The notes below the pieces were generated by a model. That model was not told where the DNA came from, did no database searches, and worked only from the letters and a program-made list of their open reading frames with translations. A DNA stretch of 64,000 nucleotides from Pseudolysinimonas_A sp947085045 (lineage in GTDB: Bacteria > Actinomycetota > Actinomycetes > Actinomycetales > Microbacteriaceae), in NCBI GenBank assembly GCA_947085045.1, contig CAMTUU010000004.1:62001-126000 (forward strand), written 5' to 3'. Positions 49,110 to 56,765 of this stretch are shown here, piece by piece. Made by a program: the position numbers and the translations under genes. Position 1 is the first letter of the stretch; the number at the start of each line of letters is the position of its first letter.

Positions 49110-50378
49110 TCACCCGATCCGGATGCCGCCGAGCCGGATGAGCGGCTCTGCGGTTGGCGCGGGCGTCGGGCTGGACGCGGGCGTCGGGGTGGGCGCGGGC
49201 GCCGGAGTGGATGCCGGCGGCGGCGTGGAGCCCGACGCCGGGGCCGGAGCCGCGGTGCTGCTCGAACTCTGCGGCGCAGCCGCCGCAGCAGCGGCCTGGC
49301 CGGTGCGCACGAGCGACACCGAGTCGAGGCGGTAGGTGCGTCCCGACTTCGCGGTGACGACCTCGATGACGAACCCGGTGTGCGCGCTCTTCGTGGTGAG
49401 AGCGAGCGTCACCTTGAGCCAGCCGGAATCCGACGCGGTGAAGTTCACCGCGCCCGACTCGGCCGTGCCGCCGACGGTGCGCAGCCGCACGGTCCCGGCG
49501 GCCGGACCGTCGGCCCTCACGTAGACGGTGAGGGTGTGGGTGGAGCCTGCGGCGACCGGCGACGACACGGTCTGCGAGATGGTGCGGTTCGACGAGCCCG
49601 GAACGAGCAGCGACCGGGTCCCGCCGCGCGCGCTCGAGTTCGGGCCGTCGACCGAGCCGGACGGAGCCGTCCAAGCGCCGAGTCCGCTCTCGAAGGAGGG
49701 TGAGCTCAGGGCGATCGCGGTTCCGGCTGGGATACCGGGTTCGGCCGCGGGGGACGCGGTCGAACCCGACGAACCGGAGGACGGCGCCGCGGTCGGCGTC
49801 GTCGCGGGTACGGGTTGCGCGGGCTGGGTGGTGGGCTGAGCAGCCGGCTGCTGCGCCGCCGGAGCGGGCTGCACGGTGCCGGGGTACTTCGCGAACACCT
49901 GCGACCAGTAGCGCTTTCCGTCCTGCTCGAAGTAGCCGACGCCCACCGAGGTGTAGTCGTTGACGAGGTTGGCGTAGTGGCTCTCGGAGGCTTTCCACGC
50001 GGGCACGACCTGGCTGTAGGTGTATCCCTTGCCGACGTTCTCGCCGGCCCGCTGCCAGCCCGAGGGGATCTGCGTCGAGTAGTTCGGGTTGTGGCTCATC
50101 GCGCCGTTCTCCCACTGCTGCCGGGCCCAGTCGGCCGCGACCTTGTCGAGGCGGGTGTCGCGGACCAGGCCGGGCAGGCCCTGCTCGGAGCGGATGGCGT
50201 TGGTGTCGTCGACGACCCGCTGGGTCATCTGCGCGACGGTGGGCGTCGTGCTTGCCGCGGTGGCCGCGAGTGCGGTCTGCGGTACGACGAGGGCGAGGAC
50301 GGTGGCCGCGAGGGCGAGGCCGGCGGCGAGCAGGATGCGGGCGCGCGTGAGCGCGACCGCAGGGGTAGCGGTTGACAT
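49110..50378 (-). CDS. secreted CAP/SCP-domain protein with carbohydrate-binding-like domain
   Basis: A 422-residue exported protein. A signal peptide (ILLAAGLALAATVLALVVPQTALA) is followed by a CAP/SCP domain (~45-160) with DTNAIRSEQGLPGL, SHNPNYST, GENVGKGYTYSQ and SVGVGYFEQDGKRYWSQVFAKY. After a Pro/Ala linker is a beta-sandwich (SSPSFESGLGAWTAPSG...VSLVRTG) resembling CBM4/9-like modules. The C-terminus is a Pro/Ala/Thr-rich tail ending EPLIRLGGIRIG. Role presumably in the envelope or on extracellular polymers. A strong terminator lies at 49028-49066. Confidence 0.85.
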   Translation of the reverse strand: MSTATPAVALTRARILLAAGLALAATVLALVVPQTALAATAASTTPTVAQMTQRVVDDTNAIRSEQGLPGLVRDTRLDKVAADWARQQWENGAMSHNPNYSTQIPSGWQRAGENVGKGYTYSQVVPAWKASESHYANLVNDYTSVGVGYFEQDGKRYWSQVFAKYPGTVQPAPAAQQPAAQPTTQPAQPVPATTPTAAPSSGSSGSTASPAAEPGIPAGTAIALSSPSFESGLGAWTAPSGSVDGPNSSARGGTRSLLVPGSSNRTISQTVSSPVAAGSTHTLTVYVRADGPAAGTVRLRTVGGTAESGAVNFTASDSGWLKVTLALTTKSAHTGFVIEVVTAKSGRTYRLDSVSLVRTGQAAAAAAAPQSSSSTAAPAPASGSTPPPASTPAPAPTPTPASSPTPAPTAEPLIRLGGIRIG

Positions 50379-50507
50379 AGGGGTGCGACTCCGGGTGACG
50401 AGTTATCGAACGGCGCGACTCGGATCGACGGCCCACGGGGGCCGACGGCGAGGCGGGGTTCGCGCACACGAGGCTCGGGATTGGGCCTCGTGACTTCGAC
50501 GATAGGT

Positions 50508-50522
50508 ATTCGTTAAACGAAT
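50508..50522. promoter_or_regulatory. palindrome in the CAP-gene promoter region
   Basis: ATTCGTTAAACGAAT has perfect 7-bp arms about a central A and lies 130 bp before the CAP gene. On the minus strand TATCGT just after it could be a -10. Probably an operator. The rest of 50379-50656 contains the two terminators listed separately and no gene. Confidence 0.55.
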
Positions 50523-50555
50523 GTCGTCCCCCAGCAGAGGGTACAAACCGATGAC

Positions 50556-50588
50556 GCCCGGGGTGCCGAATACTCGGTCACCCCGGGC
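50556..50588 (-). terminator. second hairpin downstream of the anchored protein gene
   Basis: GCCCGGGGTG (50556-50565) pairs perfectly with CACCCCGGGC (50579-50588). It backs up the hairpin at 50595-50637, giving two tandem terminators. Confidence 0.7.
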
Positions 50589-50594
50589 AGCACA

Positions 50595-50637
50595 AAGCCG
50601 GAGTCGCTTCACCTTGGGGGGCCGACGACTCCGGCTT
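50595..50637 (-). terminator. terminator of the anchored surface protein gene
   Basis: AAGCCGGAGTCG (50595-50606) and CGACTCCGGCTT (50626-50637) form a perfect 12-bp stem 20 bp after the stop, followed on the minus strand by TGTGCTG. Confidence 0.75.
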
Positions 50638-50656
50638 CGTGTACTTCAGCTATCGA

Positions 50657-52771
50657 CTAGCCGGCGATCGACACCGGGTGGTTGCGTCGGTAGCCCTCCC
50701 GCACCAGATAGGCACCCGCTGCCAGCAGTGCGAGGATGACGGCGATCAGCGTCGCGATCCCGATGCCGGTGTAGGCGAGGCTCGCGGCACCCTCACCGCC
50801 GCCGCCTCCCGGAGGCGTCACGGTCTCGCCGCCGACGTCGCAGCCGTTGGGATCCGTGCACTCGGGGTCGACGATGTTGGTCACGTTCGGACCGACGGTC
50901 GCCTGCGCCAGGTTCAGCGTCGCGAGGTCGTCGCCGAGCACCGAGACCCGGATGGCGGTCTGGGTGAACTCGCCGCCCCCGCCCGGGGTCGCCGTGAGCT
51001 CCTGGACGTTCGCCTGCACCGAGACGAGATCACGGAGCGCGTCGCCGATGTTGCCGATCCCGTCGCCGAGCAGCACCTCGGTCGCCGGGTAGACCAGGCC
51101 GGTCTCCAAGGCGTCGACGAGACCCTGCACCGCGCCGTCCCCGTCGAACAGCGTGTCCAGGAGCGAGTCCCCGAGGCCGCCGAGCGCGACATCCAGGTCG
51201 AGGTTCGCGGCGACGCCGAGGATGTCGACGTCGGCCACGGCCTTCGCCGCGACACCGTTCAGCAGGTCGTCGATGGTCGCCTCGATGTCGAGGACGACAC
51301 TCGTGGTGAGCGGCGCGACCGCCGACGACGTCGTGTTGCACACGTTGTCCTGCACGGTCTGGTTCACGAATCCGGTGATCCGCTGCAGGACGCCGTCGAC
51401 GAGCACGATGTCGCCCACGCGGTCGGCCAGACCGTCGGTGAGGCTGCCGACGATGCCCAGGTCGAGCACCCGGTTGGTGAGTTCACCCAGTCCGAGCCCG
51501 TTCAGCAGGTTGCCGAGCACCCCGCCGAGTCCGTTCTGCTGCAGGATCCCGCGGAGGTCGCCGGCCGTCAGCGTCTGAAGCACCGGAGTCGTCAGCACGC
51601 GGTCGACCAACCGGCAGACCTCCTGGACGAGCGGCGCCTGAGCGACGTTCACCGAGATGTTCGCGTTGATGTCGACCTTCGCGTCGCGCAACGCCCCCTC
51701 GACCTTGTCGACGACCTGGTCGGCGATGGTCGCGACGGTCGTCGTGATGCCCTCGAGGATCTGGTTGACGACGGCATCCGTGAGCAGCTCGGTGCCGGGA
51801 GCGAGGTCGTTGAGCTCGCCGCCCAGCAGCTGCTCGAGGTCGACCAGCACCTCACCGGTCTCCAGGTTGAACGACACCGCGCCGTTGCCGTACTGGTCAA
51901 GGAGCAGTCCGTTCACCGCCGCGGTCAGATCGCCCGTGTTGATCGTCGCGGTCACGTTGCCGCTGCCGCCGACCAGGTTGAGGGCCGGGTCCAGGTTGAC
52001 CAGCAGGCCGTTGACCTCGTCGACCAGCGCGCCGCCGGGACCGACGAGCTCGCTGAGAGCGTCGGTGACCTCCTGCAGGGCGCTGTCCACCTTCGGGGTC
52101 AGGTTCGCGATCGCCGGGCTGGAGAAGCTGAGCACGGCATCCGCGATCTGGTAGTCGCCGGTGGCGTTCTCGCCCTCGGCCTGCGCGACCGCCGCGATCG
52201 CACCGAGCTCGAGCTTCAGATCGAGCAGGGTCGAGGCGAACTCGGCGCCGAGAAGACCCTCGAGGTCGAGCGTCGCGTTGGCCGGCGGCACGTCGGTGTC
52301 GGAGCCGACGCCGATCGCTCCGTCGTCCTTCACCGCGCCCGAGGCGCCGAGGGAGGTTCCGTCGCTCGCGGCCTGCGCGTACTGCGCCACCGGCCCGAGC
52401 TGCAGCACGCCGCCCAGATCGATCTGCGGAGCCGGGTTCGACGACACCTCGATCGTCTGCAGCACCTCCGCGTCGAGCGGGTCGTTGGTGGTCTGCGTGG
52501 GCTGGGTCCCGTCGTTACGGGCCTCGGCGAATCCCAGGCTGACGACCTGGTCCAGGTCGATGCCCAGCAGCGAGCCGGAGAGGAAGCGACCTTCCGCGTA
52601 CGACGTCGGAACTTCGGCGGCGGATGCGGAGAGGGGAGCGACGAGGGCGAATGCGCCTCCGAGGGCGAACGCGGTGACGGTCGCGCCGATGCGCGTGGCC
52701 GTCCCGTGGTTGTTCCGTGCTGCCGATCCCCCATGAGGAGTCGCCACGCGCGGGTGTGCAGTGGTGAACAT
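50657..52771 (-). CDS. sortase-anchored surface protein, choice-of-anchor G-like
   Basis: A 704-residue wall protein. It has a long signal sequence (VTAFALGGAFALVAPLSASAA), then Leu/Val/Asp-rich repetitive beta-strand regions that keep repeating segments like LDLEGLLG, LVDEVNGLLVNLDPALN, LGGLGDSLLDTLF, and ends with ECTDPNGCDVGGE, a Gly linker, LAYTGIG, a hydrophobic helix (TLIAVILALLAAGAYLV) and REGYRRN. LAYTG is an LAxTG sorting signal as used by class E sortases. No enzyme motif; an adhesive or structural role is likely. No sortase gene is in the window. Confidence 0.82.
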   Translation of the reverse strand: MFTTAHPRVATPHGGSAARNNHGTATRIGATVTAFALGGAFALVAPLSASAAEVPTSYAEGRFLSGSLLGIDLDQVVSLGFAEARNDGTQPTQTTNDPLDAEVLQTIEVSSNPAPQIDLGGVLQLGPVAQYAQAASDGTSLGASGAVKDDGAIGVGSDTDVPPANATLDLEGLLGAEFASTLLDLKLELGAIAAVAQAEGENATGDYQIADAVLSFSSPAIANLTPKVDSALQEVTDALSELVGPGGALVDEVNGLLVNLDPALNLVGGSGNVTATINTGDLTAAVNGLLLDQYGNGAVSFNLETGEVLVDLEQLLGGELNDLAPGTELLTDAVVNQILEGITTTVATIADQVVDKVEGALRDAKVDINANISVNVAQAPLVQEVCRLVDRVLTTPVLQTLTAGDLRGILQQNGLGGVLGNLLNGLGLGELTNRVLDLGIVGSLTDGLADRVGDIVLVDGVLQRITGFVNQTVQDNVCNTTSSAVAPLTTSVVLDIEATIDDLLNGVAAKAVADVDILGVAANLDLDVALGGLGDSLLDTLFDGDGAVQGLVDALETGLVYPATEVLLGDGIGNIGDALRDLVSVQANVQELTATPGGGGEFTQTAIRVSVLGDDLATLNLAQATVGPNVTNIVDPECTDPNGCDVGGETVTPPGGGGGEGAASLAYTGIGIATLIAVILALLAAGAYLVREGYRRNHPVSIAG

Positions 52772-53100
52772 CTCTGTGCCTTCCTGGTCCGATACGGATG
52801 CAGGAAGCAGAGAACAAAGGTCGGCGATGACCCCCTCACGTGGCTGCGGGTCCCCCAGGACCGCCCAGCGTGGGTGAGGCGAACGAGTCTTCGTTGATGA
52901 AACCTGATCTCAGCTTCGTACGCCCGTATTCAGTTGTCTGAGCGGGTTGGTTGTGTCCCTCTCACCAGAAGAGACTGTCGACCCCCGCGCCTATGACGCG
53001 GGTTGCTCGGGAACTTTTGGGATGACGTACACTTCTGGGGTTGGCTGAAAACGCCAAGCTTCGTCGTGCCCGCATCCTGACCGATGCCGGGTGCGCACCG
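52772..53100. other. intergenic region before tRNA-Trp
   Basis: No convincing gene. CCCGCG and CGCGGG flank a seven-base loop at about 52984-53002. TACACT (53028-53033), with TTGCTC about 19 bases earlier, may be the tRNA promoter. The leading part presumably holds the promoter of the surface-protein gene; nothing specific can be assigned. Confidence 0.4.
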
Positions 53101-53173
53101 AGGGCGGTGGCTCAATTGGTAGAGCAGCGGTCTCCAAAACCGCAGGTTGCAGGTTCGAGTCCTGTCCGCCCTG
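53101..53173 (+). tRNA. trpT: tRNA-Trp (CCA anticodon)
   Basis: A 73-nt cloverleaf. The acceptor pair AGGGCGG/CCGCCCT and discriminator G enclose a D arm (GGCTCAATTGGTAGAGC), an anticodon stem-loop GCGGT-CTCCAAA-ACCGC with CCA at 53134-53136, and a T arm containing GGTTCGAGTCC. CCA is not encoded. It stands 57 bp upstream of secE, the usual trpT-secE-nusG order in actinobacteria. Confidence 0.97.
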
Positions 53174-53230
53174 CGCAGCATTTGCTGACAGAGCCCCGGA
53201 GCATCCGGGGTCGACGAAAGGTTGGATGTC

Positions 53231-53521
53231 GTGGCACGCAAGGTGATCGACGAGCCGAGTGAGGATCTCGTCGCCAACGCCAAGCGGGATCGCGCCGAAC
53301 GGCGTGGCCCGTTCGCCCGCGTCGCCCTGTTCATCCGGCAGGTGCTCACCGAGCTGTCGAAGGTGGTCCGCCCGACCCGCCGCGAGCTGCTCAGCTACAC
53401 CGGAGTCGTGATCGCGTTCGTCGTCGTCATGATGGCGATCGTCTACGGTCTCGACTTCGTGTTCGGCTGGGCCGTGGCCTGGGTGTTCGGAGACGGCACC
53501 GCATTCCTGCCCGGCTCCTGA
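53231..53521 (+). CDS. secE: preprotein translocase subunit SecE
   Basis: A 96-residue single-span protein stabilising SecY. The cytosolic part has FIRQVLTELSKVVRPTRRELLSYTGVV, the conserved SecE amphipathic motif, then the helix IAFVVVMMAIVYGLDFVFG. GTG at 53231 is placed by GAAAGG nine bases upstream; a TTG at 53222 would put the start next to the ribosome binding site itself. Followed by nusG. Confidence 0.94.
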   Translation: MARKVIDEPSEDLVANAKRDRAERRGPFARVALFIRQVLTELSKVVRPTRRELLSYTGVVIAFVVVMMAIVYGLDFVFGWAVAWVFGDGTAFLPGS

Positions 53522-53582
53522 CGCCGTGACCTCGGCAGCCGAGGACCCCATGCTTTCGAAGTACAGAGAAGGAATCTGAATC

Positions 53583-54644
53583 GTGTCTGAACAAGAGCGC
53601 CGCGACATCGACCTCGCGACGGCCGCCGAGCAGTCCTCCGAGGAGGACGAGGCCCAGGAGGGCAACGTCCTCGAGCGCGAGGAGCACTCCGTCGATGCCG
53701 CCGAGCACGCCGCCATCCATGTGGTCGACGACGACGAGGAGGACGCGGACTCGGTCGAGGCCGGTCTCGAGCAACTGCTCGACGCCCTCGACGCCGCCGC
53801 GGACCCCGAGGCCGACGCGATCGTCGACGACGCCCTCGACATCGACTCCGCCGACGAGGCCGACGCCTCCGTCGCCGCGACCGACGACGAGGCCGACATC
53901 GAGGCCGAGGAGGAGGCGCGCGAGGAGCCCGAGGTCACGCCGTACGACGGTCCCGAGCTCGGTGAGGACGATGGCGCCGCGGTCGCGGACGCCGACGACG
54001 CCGACGACGAACCGGCGGTCGACCCCTACGAGGAGTTCCGCGCCGAACTGCGCGGCAAGCCGGGCAAGTGGTACGTCATCCACTCCTACGCGGGCTTCGA
54101 GAAGCGCGTGAAGCAGAACATCGAGAGCCGCAAGATCTCCATGCAGATGGAGGACTTCGTCTTCGAGGTCCAGGTCCCGATGGAGGACGTGGTCGAGATC
54201 AAGAACGGCCAGCGCAAGCTGGTCACCCGCGTGCGCATCCCGGGCTACGTGCTCGTGCGCATGGACCTGAATGAAGACTCGTGGTCGGTCGTGCGGCACA
54301 CCCCCGGCGTCACCGGCTTCGTGGGCAACTCGCACAACCCGACGCCGCTGCGCTTCGAGGAGGCCTTCAACATGCTGAAGAGCCTCGTGCAGGTCGTCGA
54401 GGCGCCGGTCAAGGGCGCGGCTGGCGGCAAGGGCTCGGGCAAGGGCGCGACCGCTCGCGCCATCCCGGCCGAGATCGACTTCGAGGTCGGCGAGACCATC
54501 ACCATCAAGGAGGGCTCGTTCGCGGGTCTTCCCGGCACGATCAGCGAGATCAAGCCGGAGAGCGGCAAGCTCACCGTGCTCGTCTCGCTCTTCGAGCGCG
54601 AGACCCCGGTCGAGCTGTCGTTCGACCAGGTCACCAAGCTCTAG
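53583..54644 (+). CDS. nusG: transcription termination/antitermination factor NusG
   Basis: A 353-residue NusG with an unusually long acidic N-terminus: residues 1 to ~158 are almost purely Asp, Glu, Ala (MSEQERRDIDLATAAEQSSE...), then the NGN domain (KWYVIHSYAGFEKRVKQNIESR...GYVLVRMDL...VRHTPGVTGFVG) and a KOW domain (FEVGETITIKEGSFAGLPGTISEI). GTG start at 53583. NusG binds RNA polymerase and Rho or S10. The acidic extension is disordered-looking; similar though often shorter tails occur in other actinobacteria. Its TAG shares CTAG with the convergent DUF1905 gene. Confidence 0.96.
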   Translation: MSEQERRDIDLATAAEQSSEEDEAQEGNVLEREEHSVDAAEHAAIHVVDDDEEDADSVEAGLEQLLDALDAAADPEADAIVDDALDIDSADEADASVAATDDEADIEAEEEAREEPEVTPYDGPELGEDDGAAVADADDADDEPAVDPYEEFRAELRGKPGKWYVIHSYAGFEKRVKQNIESRKISMQMEDFVFEVQVPMEDVVEIKNGQRKLVTRVRIPGYVLVRMDLNEDSWSVVRHTPGVTGFVGNSHNPTPLRFEEAFNMLKSLVQVVEAPVKGAAGGKGSGKGATARAIPAEIDFEVGETITIKEGSFAGLPGTISEIKPESGKLTVLVSLFERETPVELSFDQVTKL

Positions 54645-54943
54645 GAGGTCGGGGACCGTCGGCCGAGACTCAGTCGGCCGGCGACCAGCCCACCCACCTG
54701 GATGCCGGCCGCCTTCCGCACCGCGTTCTTGACGGGTAGCAGATAGACACCGTCCTTCGGGAAGAGCGCGGTCGCGAACTCGACGCCGTCGACGTCGACG
54801 ATCACCGCCACCTGGCCCCAGTACTCGAGCCCCGCGGCGGCGATCTTGAGGTCGGCGCTGAGGTCGTCGGGGAGCCGCACGAAGGAGAACGGCGCCGGTC
54901 CGCGCCACTCGATCACGGGTCCCTCGAACTCGAACTCGCCCAC
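54641..54943 (-). CDS. DUF1905-family protein
   Basis: A 100-residue beta-barrel-like protein: VGEFEFEGPVIEWRGPAPFSFVRLPDDLSADLKIAAAGLEYWGQVAVIVDVDG... matches DUF1905. The GTG at 54943 is used since further upstream codons are shadow of the rplK leader. It is inserted, in the opposite direction, between nusG and rplK, so its transcription would oppose the ribosomal operon. Function unknown. Confidence 0.8.
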   Translation of the reverse strand: MGEFEFEGPVIEWRGPAPFSFVRLPDDLSADLKIAAAGLEYWGQVAVIVDVDGVEFATALFPKDGVYLLPVKNAVRKAAGIQVGGLVAGRLSLGRRSPTS

Positions 54944-55022
54944 GGAGCCAGTCTGACGTAAGATCGACAGGTTGCCCACGGGCATCCCACCGCATCCAGG
55001 AATTCGCCTGGGTCGCGGGAGC

Positions 55023-55040
55023 GCGTTCGAGATCGAACGC
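55023..55040. promoter_or_regulatory. 18-bp palindrome before rplK
   Basis: GCGTTCGA-GA-TCGAACGC, 19 bp before the rplK ATG and just before its AAGAAGGA ribosome binding site. It may be an RNA hairpin for L1-type feedback control of rplK-rplA or a DNA operator; evidence does not decide. Confidence 0.45.
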
Positions 55041-55058
55041 ACGACAGAAGAAGGAAAC

Positions 55059-55490
55059 ATGGCACCGAAGAAGAAGGTGACCGGCCTGATCAAACTCCAG
55101 ATCAACGCCGGCGCCGCGAACCCCGCGCCGCCCATCGGGCCCGCGCTGGGTCAGCACGGCGTGAACATCATGGAGTTCTGCAAGGCGTACAACGAAGCGA
55201 CCGAGTCGCAGCGCGGCAACGTCATCCCCGTCGAGATCACCGTCTACGAGGATCGTTCGTTCACGTTCATCCTCAAGACCCCGCCGGCCGCAGAGCTCAT
55301 CAAGAAGGCCGCCGGCGTGCAGAAGGGGTCCGGGACCCCGCACACCGTCAAGGTCGCGAAGCTCTCGAAGGACCAGGTCCGCGCGATCGCCGAGCAGAAG
55401 CAGGTCGACCTCAATGCCAACGACATCGAGGCGGCCATGAAGATCATCGCGGGCACCGCCCGGTCGATGGGGATCACGGTGGAGGCGTAA
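55059..55490 (+). CDS. rplK: 50S ribosomal protein L11
   Basis: A 143-residue L11 beginning APKKKVTGLIKLQINAGAANPAPPIGPALGQHGVNIMEFCKAYN, with C-terminal RNA-binding part KTPPAAELIKKAAGVQKGS and ANDIEAAMKIIAGTARSMGITVE. It forms the GTPase-associated stalk base. ATG 55059 is fixed by AAGAAGGA. Two bases separate its stop from the rplA start. Confidence 0.98.
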   Translation: MAPKKKVTGLIKLQINAGAANPAPPIGPALGQHGVNIMEFCKAYNEATESQRGNVIPVEITVYEDRSFTFILKTPPAAELIKKAAGVQKGSGTPHTVKVAKLSKDQVRAIAEQKQVDLNANDIEAAMKIIAGTARSMGITVEA

Positions 55491-55492
55491 TC

Positions 55493-56182
55493 ATGGCACC
55501 CAAGTCCAAGGCATATCGCGCCGCCGCCGAGAAGATCGAGGCCGGCAAGTTCTACGCTCCCGAGGAGGCTGTCGAGGTCATCAAGGGCACCGGGTCGAAG
55601 AAGTTCGACTCGACCGTCGAGGTCGCACTCAAGCTCGGGGTCGACCCGCGCAAGGCCGACCAGATGGTGCGCGGCACCGTCATGCTGCCGCACGGCACGG
55701 GCAAGACCGCTCGCGTCATCGTCTTCGCGACCGGCCCGGCTGCGGAAGCCGCGCTCGCCGCGGGCGCCGATGAGGTCGGCGGCGCCGAGCTCATCGAGAA
55801 GGTCGCCGGCGGCTACACCGCGTTCGACTCGGCCGTCTCCACTCCGGAGCTCATGGGCCAGGTCGGTCGACTGGGCAAGGTGCTCGGCCCGCGCGGTCTG
55901 ATGCCGAACCCGAAGACCGGCACCGTGACCCCCAACCCCGCGAAGGCGGTCGAGGAGATCAAGGGCGGCAAGATCGAGTTCCGCGTCGACAAGCACTCCA
56001 ACGTGCACTTCGTGATCGGCAAGGCCGGCTTCTCGAGCGAGCAGCTGGGCGAAAACCTCAAGGCCGCGCTCGACGAGATCAACCGGGTGAAGCCGGGTTC
56101 CTCGAAGGGCCGCTACATCCAGAAGGGTGCGGTGTCGACCACGTTCGGCCCCGGCGTCCCGCTGGATGTCAGCGTCATCTAG
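55493..56182 (+). CDS. rplA: 50S ribosomal protein L1
   Basis: A 229-residue L1 with YRAAAEKIEAGKFYAPEEAVEVIK, KVLGPRGLMPNPKTGTVTPN (the L1 signature) and GKAGFSSEQLGENLKAALDEI. It binds 23S rRNA at the exit-side stalk and usually represses its own operon. It is followed at once by a strong terminator, embedded in the 5' part of the GNAT reading frame. rplJ-rplL are 5.2 kb away. Confidence 0.98.
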   Translation: MAPKSKAYRAAAEKIEAGKFYAPEEAVEVIKGTGSKKFDSTVEVALKLGVDPRKADQMVRGTVMLPHGTGKTARVIVFATGPAAEAALAAGADEVGGAELIEKVAGGYTAFDSAVSTPELMGQVGRLGKVLGPRGLMPNPKTGTVTPNPAKAVEEIKGGKIEFRVDKHSNVHFVIGKAGFSSEQLGENLKAALDEINRVKPGSSKGRYIQKGAVSTTFGPGVPLDVSVI

Positions 56183-56200
56183 TCGGTTCCGAGTCTGAGC

Positions 56201-56752
56201 ATTCACGTACGACGGGCGAGCGCCGCGGATTCCGCGGCGCTCGCTTCCGTTGCCGCCATCACCTTCCCGCTCGCCTGCCCGCCGCACACGACGGATGAGG
56301 CGAAGGCGGACTTCATCGCCCTGAACCTCACCGAGGCGCGCTTCGACGAGTACCTCGCCGACCCCGCCCGTGAGCTGTTCCTCGCCGAGGTCGACGGCGT
56401 CTCCGCGGGCTACACGATGCTGATCGTGGGCGAACCGTCCGATCCCGACGTCGTCGCCGCGCTCACCACGCGCCCCACCGCCGAGCTGAGCAAGTGCTAC
56501 GTCATGCCCGGCCACCACGGCGCGGGCGTCGCCTCGGCGCTGATGACCCGCACCCTCGAGTCGGCCCGCGAGCGCGGTGCCGCGGCCGTCTGGCTCGGCG
56601 TCAACGAGGAGAACGCGCGGGCGCAGGGCTTCTATGAGAAATCGGGATTCGCGCAGGCCGGCCGCAAGCGGTTCCTGGTCGGTGACCGCTGGGAAGAGGA
56701 CTTCGTGATGGAGCGGGTCTTCGAGGGATCGACACGCGACCTCGGTCGCTAA
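56201..56752 (+). CDS. GNAT-family acetyltransferase with no canonical start codon
   Basis: A continuous open frame after the rplA stop codes for a normal-looking GNAT: IHVRRASAADSAALASVAAI, TFPLACPPHTTDEAKADFIA, the acetyl-CoA loop (YVMPGHHGAGVASALM) and a C-terminal GVNEENARAQGFYEKSGF. Yet in the N-terminal region there is no in-frame ATG, GTG or TTG. Candidates are ATT (56201-56203) or CTG (56195-56197), both without a good ribosome binding site; the first ATG (56417) would discard about 70 residues, including N-terminal strands. It is in the same frame as rplA. Options are noncanonical start, coupled translation from rplA, or a start-lost pseudogene. Confidence 0.62.
   Translation: MHVRRASAADSAALASVAAITFPLACPPHTTDEAKADFIALNLTEARFDEYLADPARELFLAEVDGVSAGYTMLIVGEPSDPDVVAALTTRPTAELSKCYVMPGHHGAGVASALMTRTLESARERGAAAVWLGVNEENARAQGFYEKSGFAQAGRKRFLVGDRWEEDFVMERVFEGSTRDLGR
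56216..56244 (+). terminator. rplKA terminator inside the GNAT frame
   Basis: GCGAGCGCCGCGG (56216-56228) and CCGCGGCGCTCGC (56232-56244) make a perfect 13-bp stem with a three-base loop (ATT), then TTCCGTTGCC. It lies 34 bp after the rplA stop and within the codons for RASAADSAALAS of the GNAT. Confidence 0.82.
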
Positions 56753-56765
56753 TCGCGCACCGAGG

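Noticed and set aside
53041..53262. Plus-strand ORF running across the tRNA
   Set aside because: Its translation is the tRNA-Trp gene read as protein; no ribosome binding site and no homology pattern.
53530..53544. CCTCGGC-A-GCCGAGG palindrome between secE and nusG as a terminator
   Set aside because: Loop too small for a stable terminator hairpin, and the two genes are expected to be cotranscribed.
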